Assembly: GCA_023091735.1 (NCBI GenBank)
Contig: JALKBU010001507.1
Coordinates: 1-10,148 of the forward strand
Direction of reading: 5' to 3'
DNA: 10,148 nucleotides
Source: Trichomonas tenax
Taxonomy: Eukaryota; Parabasalia; Trichomonadida; Trichomonadidae
Positions within the stretch are counted from its first letter, which is position 1, and each line of letters begins with the position of its first letter. Positions 6,363-10,148 of the stretch are shown here, in pieces. The translations under genes were made by a program, and so were the position numbers. Under the pieces are notes generated by a model that saw only the letters and a list, made by a program, of their open reading frames with translations, had not been told where the DNA came from and ran no database searches.

Positions 6363-7661
6363 TTATGGAACTTGTTCTTCATCAAGCTCTGGTGCTGCAA
6401 CTTCAGGAATCATAGCCTCCTGCAAATCCTCTCCGGCATTAATAGCCAAACTAACAGGAAGGTTATTAACGAGGTAGAAAATTGTGATGAAGTTAGCATT
6501 AAGGATGTATAAGATATCAGCTGCGAAGGAGTAGCCAACATGCTCTCTTGGGCAGAAGAATCTCAAGAAAACACGAAGGATATCTAATGCTTCGATGTAA
6601 ATTGAAGCAAGGCCTGTAAGAGTGAGGGTGAAATCGTTGATGATTTGGATTGAGGCAATGCCCAATATGCAAATAGCAAGAATGATTAAGTGCATTGAGA
6701 ATGTAACAATATAAATTGGAATCTTGAGGATGCTTTCATCCAAGAAGAGCGAAGCTGTGTTGAGTGGTGTGTACGATGTAGCGATGGACTGAAGAATGAT
6801 AATGACAATCAATCCAAAAGCGATAACACCAGAAATAATCCAGCTTCCGAAGATTCTGTTCGCCCATCCGTTTGTGAGGCCATTGAACAACGCCATAATA
6901 AACATTATGAAGACAATGTGAAAGAGCTCAGGTGTGATATCATAGATATTTGAGAACCAAGAGACAGCATAGTATTTAGTGACGAGCCACGGACCATCGA
7001 TGAAAACTGCTGCGAGAGCGAGGTATAAAACGCCCCAATGGTCTGGACGAGAAGGATATAACCTTCTTGGAACAACGAAAATAAGAACAACAACCAAAGC
7101 AACAGTCATAATTGCGATAAGGACGAAGAAAATGATGGACATAAATGAATTTAACGATGTGGACATGAAATCAACTTTTCTAAGGATAGGAGTCTCGGAA
7201 ACAACTTCTCCGGCAAGCGAAAGAGAAGAGAAGTTGACGAAGTTGTATGTCATGACGTTGAATTCGTCGCAAGAACCTTCCTTACAGGTAATCTTCTTTG
7301 TAATGTTGAAATTACGCAAAGAAATTTGCTCAAGATGGCTATTGTAGAGGCGAGCTGTACCATAGAATGTAATAGGGTGCTTTTCTACGTCCTTTGAGAG
7401 TGTTGGCTTAATAGACAAAATTGCGAAAGATGATAAAGGTGAAAGGCGCTTGAAATGTGCACTGTTAGAAACAGATCTTGTTGGAAGAGCGAGGGAAACG
7501 TCTTTTTTGACGCTGTAGTTTGTATTTTTGACTGAAAATGAAACAATTGCCGAAATCGTTATGAAAATGGTAAGACCGATCATCCACGTGATTGCCTTGC
7601 ATGTGGACATCAGCTCAAGCGGTGTCGCCTGAGTTTTGTCGTCTGGAACAACAGATCTCAT
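6363..7661 (-). CDS. Eight-TM Wntless/TMEM181-like membrane protein
   Basis: A 432-residue integral membrane protein. One N-terminal TM segment (about 24-44) is followed by a luminal-type domain (45-170) with two N-glycosylation sequons (N119, N143) and a possible disulfide pair C126/C131. Seven more TM segments follow (about 171-197, 211-230, 246-264, 271-292, 312-337, 345-365, 380-400) before an acidic tail. This 1 + lumen + 7 topology, with the conserved-looking stretch WGVLYLALAAVFIDGPW (209-225) then ITPELFHIVFIMFIMALFNG (242-261), is that of the Wntless/GOST superfamily. Animal Wntless carries lipidated Wnt through the Golgi; parabasalids are not known to make Wnt, so here a general Golgi/endosome sorting role is inferred. 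ATG at 7661 is the first in frame, although 55 codons upstream are also open. Alternative: another GPCR-like family. No UAAA is near the stop. Confidence 0.6.
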   Translation of the reverse strand: MRSVVPDDKTQATPLELMSTCKAITWMIGLTIFITISAIVSFSVKNTNYSVKKDVSLALPTRSVSNSAHFKRLSPLSSFAILSIKPTLSKDVEKHPITFYGTARLYNSHLEQISLRNFNITKKITCKEGSCDEFNVMTYNFVNFSSLSLAGEVVSETPILRKVDFMSTSLNSFMSIIFFVLIAIMTVALVVVLIFVVPRRLYPSRPDHWGVLYLALAAVFIDGPWLVTKYYAVSWFSNIYDITPELFHIVFIMFIMALFNGLTNGWANRIFGSWIISGVIAFGLIVIIILQSIATSYTPLNTASLFLDESILKIPIYIVTFSMHLIILAICILGIASIQIINDFTLTLTGLASIYIEALDILRVFLRFFCPREHVGYSFAADILYILNANFITIFYLVNNLPVSLAINAGEDLQEAMIPEVAAPELDEEQVP

Positions 7662-7826
7662 CTTCGAAAAAAATATAAGATCTGGATCCAGTAAAAATAA
7701 ACTTGTCAAATATTTGTATGAGCTCAATGAAATATTGTTTTCGACTTTCAATTCATAACCACACGAAATTCCTTCATATTTCGTTTTCTTGTACGGCAAA
7801 AATATATATTTGTGAATTTCATCGTT

Positions 7827-7922
7827 TTATTGACTTTTCTGTTCAGCAATCGGAAGAAGCGGCACAGCGACCACTGCTCTTTCTTTGTCCTCTGGATCAA
7901 TTTTTGAGAACTTCAACAAAAT
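7827..7922 (-). pseudogene. Coding-like remnant upstream of the Wntless-like gene
   Basis: A leftward open stretch of 31 codons ends in TAA followed by AA (UAAA at the stop) and is preceded by TGA, with no ATG in frame. Its composition is GC-rich like a gene start, and the peptide is protein-like (KIDPEDKERAVVAVPLLPIA). It is in the same frame as the Wntless-like gene. Its bases 7884-7900 match 7635-7651, the codons just after that gene's ATG, at 15 of 17 positions, encoding similar PEDK and PDDK motifs. This suggests a decayed duplicate of the gene's first exon-like part, but the match is short and could be chance. Confidence 0.3.
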
Positions 7923-7933
7923 TCATAATATTA

Positions 7934-7957
7934 TGACATGTAAAAATTTACATGTCA
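7934..7957. repeat. Perfect 24-base inverted repeat
   Basis: TGACATGTAAA, two A, TTTACATGTCA: two 11-base arms separated by 2 bases, without mismatch. It sits about 270 bases upstream of the leftward Wntless-like gene. A dimeric transcription-factor site or a cruciform/hairpin are the obvious possibilities. Confidence 0.6.
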
Positions 7958-8039
7958 CAACTCATTCCAATTCCAATATTGAGTATTTTCTTATTTGCTA
8001 GAGGTGTGTAAACGACGATAGAAAAGACGTTAAAAACTT

Positions 8040-8264
8040 AACGGCCATAAAGATGATTGCTTAAAGCTCCTTTGCTTGGATCATTTGGAGCCTGATAGAG
8101 TTACTCATATACAAGACCCCATGCTCCTTTATCTTACATGGAGCCACATACTTAGCTATAACAGATAACCAAATATTTTAAATTGAATTCAAAAGTCTTT
8201 GTTTTCGCTGAGACTTTGCCTGTGATCTTCTGTTTGATCAGAAGGTACAACGGGCTCATCAAAG
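8040..8264 (+). ncRNA. Candidate structured RNA (unassigned)
   Basis: A patch clearly GC-richer than its flanks. The 3' half folds into one long hairpin: CTTTG (8214-8218) with CAAAG (8260-8264), CCTGT (8219-8223) with ACGGG (8250-8254), and ATCTTCTG (8225-8232) with CAGAAGGT (8239-8246), loop TTTGAT. That is 18 pairs, two of them G-U pairs that hold only on this strand. The 5' half carries two partial copies of a GCTCCTTT...GGAGCC unit (8066-8092 and 8123-8145), each able to form a 5-pair hairpin and able to cross-pair. It lacks the U1, U4, U5 and U6 hallmarks and clear C/D or H/ACA boxes. The patch also has protein-like open stretches broken by stops, so a degraded gene is the main alternative. 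Confidence 0.3.
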
Positions 8265-8640
8265 CTATACCAAATTTTACAATTTATTTTTCTAAAAATA
8301 TATCCTGACTTTTCCTTTGTTACTAAAGAACTATAACCTACTCCTAAATGCTAATTTATGTAAAGGCTATCAGCATCAAGTTGCTTGGACTCATAAATCA
8401 GCAAACAATTTCGTTTTTTTTATGTTTTTTAACTTTTTCAGAAGTTTACATAGTACTAAAGTATGAAGAAAAATTATAAATATAATCATCATCACTTTGT
8501 CGCATGTTGATTATCGACATCCGTAAAGTCGCAGGAAAAATGGAACATATCCTGATTTAGCAGCTCAAAAATTTCGGGGAAGATTCAAATTTTCACTTTT
8601 TGTCAATAAAAATTTTAAAAGTGACGATTTAATTTTTTTA
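8265..8640. other. AT-rich spacer upstream of TMEM43, no gene recognised
   Basis: No frame of convincing composition and no strong structure found. It presumably contains the upstream promoter of the TMEM43-like gene; a TGACGATTT near 8622 resembles, with mismatch, the Myb-type M3 element of Trichomonas promoters. Confidence 0.35.
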
Positions 8641-8646
8641 TCATTT
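8641..8646 (+). promoter_or_regulatory. Initiator (TCATTT) of the TMEM43-like gene
   Basis: TCATTT fits the Trichomonas initiator TCA(Y)(T/A), with the A at 8643 as predicted transcription start, 10 bases before the ATG. Very short leaders of this kind are typical of the group. Confidence 0.6.
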
Positions 8647-8652
8647 TTAAAA

Positions 8653-9771
8653 ATGAATGAGAAATATCTCGAGATCTCATTAGGAACGTTATTCTGCTTC
8701 TGTGCAATATTCACTGAGGCCTACTGCGGAAAGAGAGAGGGAGTTTTGCGACTCCTTGAGCCCAAAGTCACACATCTTCCTTCCGATATTGATACTAAAA
8801 CAATTCCAAATGGCGAACTTGTATTCTTCAAGAGCGACAACACATTGTACAATTTAGTTTCAGATGAAGATTTCAAGGTTACAGAATATTGCGGTGAATT
8901 GTCCAGAAGAGTCCAATATTGCATGTGGCATGAAACACAGCACTCCAAGGAAGTCAACAACAGAACAGAATACTATTACACGTACTCCAAAATTTGGTCA
9001 TCTTATCCAATAAATTCTCTTTTATTCCACAATCCAACTTATCATAACCCAACTGTTCAGATTATCCCACAACACAACTTCCACAACAAAATGTCCGCTG
9101 GATCATTCACAATTTCTGATTCAGTTTCATTCAACGGCCCAAGAACAGTATTACATCCTCACAACCAACAGCTCGATCAATTTGGCTCTTCTCCATTCGG
9201 ATCTATCTTCAAATATGCAGGAAGAGGAATTTTCTATTCTGAATACAAGAAGGGTCTCCTTGATCAATTCGTTCAGGTTGCTCAGTTCTTCGATCTCTCC
9301 TCACGCGGATTTTCTGATTGGTGTGAACCAGGAGATAGAAGAGTTTGGTTTGAATATTGGGCTCCTGATACAGTCACAATTGTTGGAAAATACTATGATG
9401 GAACAATCCAATTGACAGAATTCATGGGATACCAAATCGGTTCTGCAAACTCAGGTACTGTTTCTCTTAGAAAGGCTTTGTCTGCAAACATGTCCGCATT
9501 CCCAACAATTATGAAGTGGATTTTCAGGTCATCTGTTGTCGGATATGTTATTTATTGCTTGTACATGCAATTAAGAGCAAATTTGTTCTGTGTTTCAGTT
9601 GTTTTAGCTTCCATTGTTTTATCTCATCCAACAGTTAACAATAACTTCTACACAGACAAGAGCATGTGGTATATTGCTGCTTTCTCTGCACTTGGCACAG
9701 CTCCATTATGCATGTACTTATTCTCCTCTACAGACTCCGAAGATAGACACCATCGCGACAAAAATAAATAG
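8653..9771 (+). CDS. TMEM43/LUMA-family membrane protein
   Basis: TMEM43 (LUMA) is an ER and inner-nuclear-membrane protein that in animals interacts with emerin and lamins; its biochemical role is unsettled. The 372-residue product has the family topology: an N-terminal TM segment (about 8-25), a large luminal domain, and three C-terminal TM segments (about 287-305, 311-325, 338-357) with a charged tail. Family motifs are clear: YCMWHET (89-95), the tyrosine-rich YYYTYSKIW (107-115), YPINSLLFHNPTYHNP (118-133), and GDRRVWFEYW (227-236) followed by SANSGTVSLRKALSANM (264-280). The length is near that of human TMEM43 (400). The first ATG lies 10 bases after an initiator. TAAA immediately precedes the TAG stop. 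No lamins are known in parabasalids, so function is not transferred. Confidence 0.85.
   Translation: MNEKYLEISLGTLFCFCAIFTEAYCGKREGVLRLLEPKVTHLPSDIDTKTIPNGELVFFKSDNTLYNLVSDEDFKVTEYCGELSRRVQYCMWHETQHSKEVNNRTEYYYTYSKIWSSYPINSLLFHNPTYHNPTVQIIPQHNFHNKMSAGSFTISDSVSFNGPRTVLHPHNQQLDQFGSSPFGSIFKYAGRGIFYSEYKKGLLDQFVQVAQFFDLSSRGFSDWCEPGDRRVWFEYWAPDTVTIVGKYYDGTIQLTEFMGYQIGSANSGTVSLRKALSANMSAFPTIMKWIFRSSVVGYVIYCLYMQLRANLFCVSVVLASIVLSHPTVNNNFYTDKSMWYIAAFSALGTAPLCMYLFSSTDSEDRHHRDKNK
9765..9768 (+). terminator. UAAA polyadenylation signal at the TMEM43-like stop
   Basis: TAAA ends directly before the TAG stop (9769-9771), within the range seen for Trichomonas genes. Confidence 0.4.
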
Positions 9772-9862
9772 TCTATTTTAATTAAAAATTATTATAATTT
9801 CAACTGAATTGATCTTGTTTATTCAAAAGAAGATTGATTAAAAGAATGAAAAATTTATATTT

Positions 9863-9947
9863 CAATGCGTCATCTCTTGAGAATGGAGTATGTTGCGACG
9901 ACTCTCGAAATTTGCCCACGAAAAAAATTCTCTTGGAAGGTGCATTG
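9863..9947 (+). ncRNA. Candidate structured RNA with long closing stem (unassigned)
   Basis: The two ends of this 85-base element pair over 9 positions (9863-9871 with 9939-9947, two of them G-U). After one A/A mismatch come three more pairs (9873-9875 with 9935-9937), a small internal loop, then a perfect 6-pair stem (GAGAAT 9879-9884 with ATTCTC 9927-9932). Inside, GGAGT (9885-9889) can pair with ACTCT (9901-9905). The G-U pairs favour a transcript of the + strand. A T5 run follows at 9952-9956. I cannot assign a known RNA family. A 40-codon frame (9846-9968) covers the same bases and ends in a hydrophobic stretch; if that were coding, the pairing would be coincidence. Confidence 0.3.
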
Positions 9948-9971
9948 TTTCTTTTTGTTGTTATTTGAGCA

Positions 9972-10148
9972 TTAATTAAATGAATTACATCCAAATGGAA
10001 ATATATTGAGAAAAACGAATTTTGATGATTCTGTTTTGATGTTATTTGTGTTCACATTTGCATTTGTTGTTGTGAAATTTGAAATATGACAATTTTCGAC
10101 TGAAAGAGAACCTTCATAATTACAGAAAAGAACTCCTTTATTATCGAA
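9972..10148 (-). CDS. C-terminal end of a leftward gene, beta-helix-like surface-type protein (partial)
   Basis: The frame is open from the right edge for 58 codons to TAA at 9972-9974; the start lies outside the window. The peptide is rich in Asn, Ser, Thr, Phe and Cys, and its pattern GSLSVENCHISNF (residues 13-25 of the visible part) is the alternating small/hydrophobic rung seen in right-handed parallel beta-helix repeats, such as the large Pmp-like surface proteins of Trichomonas. Codon choice (TCA, ACA, AAT, TTC) fits the other genes. It ends FPFGCNSFN with no membrane anchor or cytoplasmic tail, so it is either a truncated or a different member, or not of that class. It converges on the TMEM43-like gene. 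Confidence 0.55.
   Translation of the reverse strand, partial: FDNKGVLFCNYEGSLSVENCHISNFTTTNANVNTNNIKTESSKFVFLNIFPFGCNSFN

Noticed and set aside
7662..7799. N-terminal extension of the Wntless-like frame beyond ATG 7661
   Set aside because: No ATG upstream in frame; the only possible starts are non-ATG codons such as TTG, which are not expected in this kind of organism.
8214..8264. C/D-box snoRNA read on the minus strand (TTGATGA and CTGA present)
   Set aside because: The CTGA lies only about 14 bases after the C-like box and no terminal D box precedes the closing stem; G-U pairs also favour the other strand.
9800..9994. 64-codon leftward frame near the right end
   Set aside because: It has no ATG start and overlaps a different leftward frame (9972-10148) that is clearly protein-like.

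Overview
The window reads as nuclear DNA of a eukaryotic microbe, most probably a parabasalid (Trichomonas-like). The evidence is as follows. Genes are long single-exon frames for eukaryote-specific proteins (SRP19, enhancer of polycomb, IFRD, TMEM43, a Wntless-type membrane protein), separated by a few hundred very AT-rich bases. The UAAA cleavage/polyadenylation signal known from Trichomonas overlaps or touches the stop codon in four of the six full-length genes. A TCAYW-type initiator lies 10 bases before the TMEM43 ATG, and an M5-type CCTTT lies just before the SRP19 ATG. No introns, insertion sequences, CRISPR arrays or prokaryotic operons are visible. Species cannot be fixed from sequence alone.

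Layout, left to right. Bases 1-193 hold a GC-richer, leftward coding-like start (ATG at 193) whose frame breaks at a TAG. SRP19 lies at 421-792 (+). About 1018-1172 (+) is a region I read as a U2 snRNA gene: branch-point recognition sequence, Sm-like site, and a 3' stem-loop with an AUUGCA loop. A membrane-anchored P-loop ATPase follows at 1316-2458 (+), then a short enhancer-of-polycomb protein at 2975-3928 (+), a tRNA-Ile with anticodon GAU at 4204-4276 (+), and an IFRD-family protein at 4815-6020 (+). An 8-TM Wntless/TMEM181-like protein is on the other strand at 6363-7661 (-), convergent with IFRD; a 16-base palindrome with A/T tracts sits between their ends. Upstream of it come a coding-like remnant, a 24-base palindrome, and a GC-richer, highly foldable stretch (about 8040-8264). 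TMEM43 is at 8653-9771 (+), followed by a strongly self-complementary 85-base element (9863-9947). The last 58 codons of a leftward gene (9972-10148, beta-helix-like composition) run off the right edge.

The genes form no operon; each has its own promoter region. Themes are RNA and protein-targeting housekeeping (SRP19, U2, tRNA), chromatin and transcription (EPC, IFRD), and endomembrane proteins (ATPase, Wntless-like, TMEM43). The least explained features are the two self-complementary elements near 8.1-8.3 kb and 9.9 kb, the G34 anticodon on a eukaryotic-type tRNA-Ile, and several protein-like fragments in otherwise AT-rich spacers.
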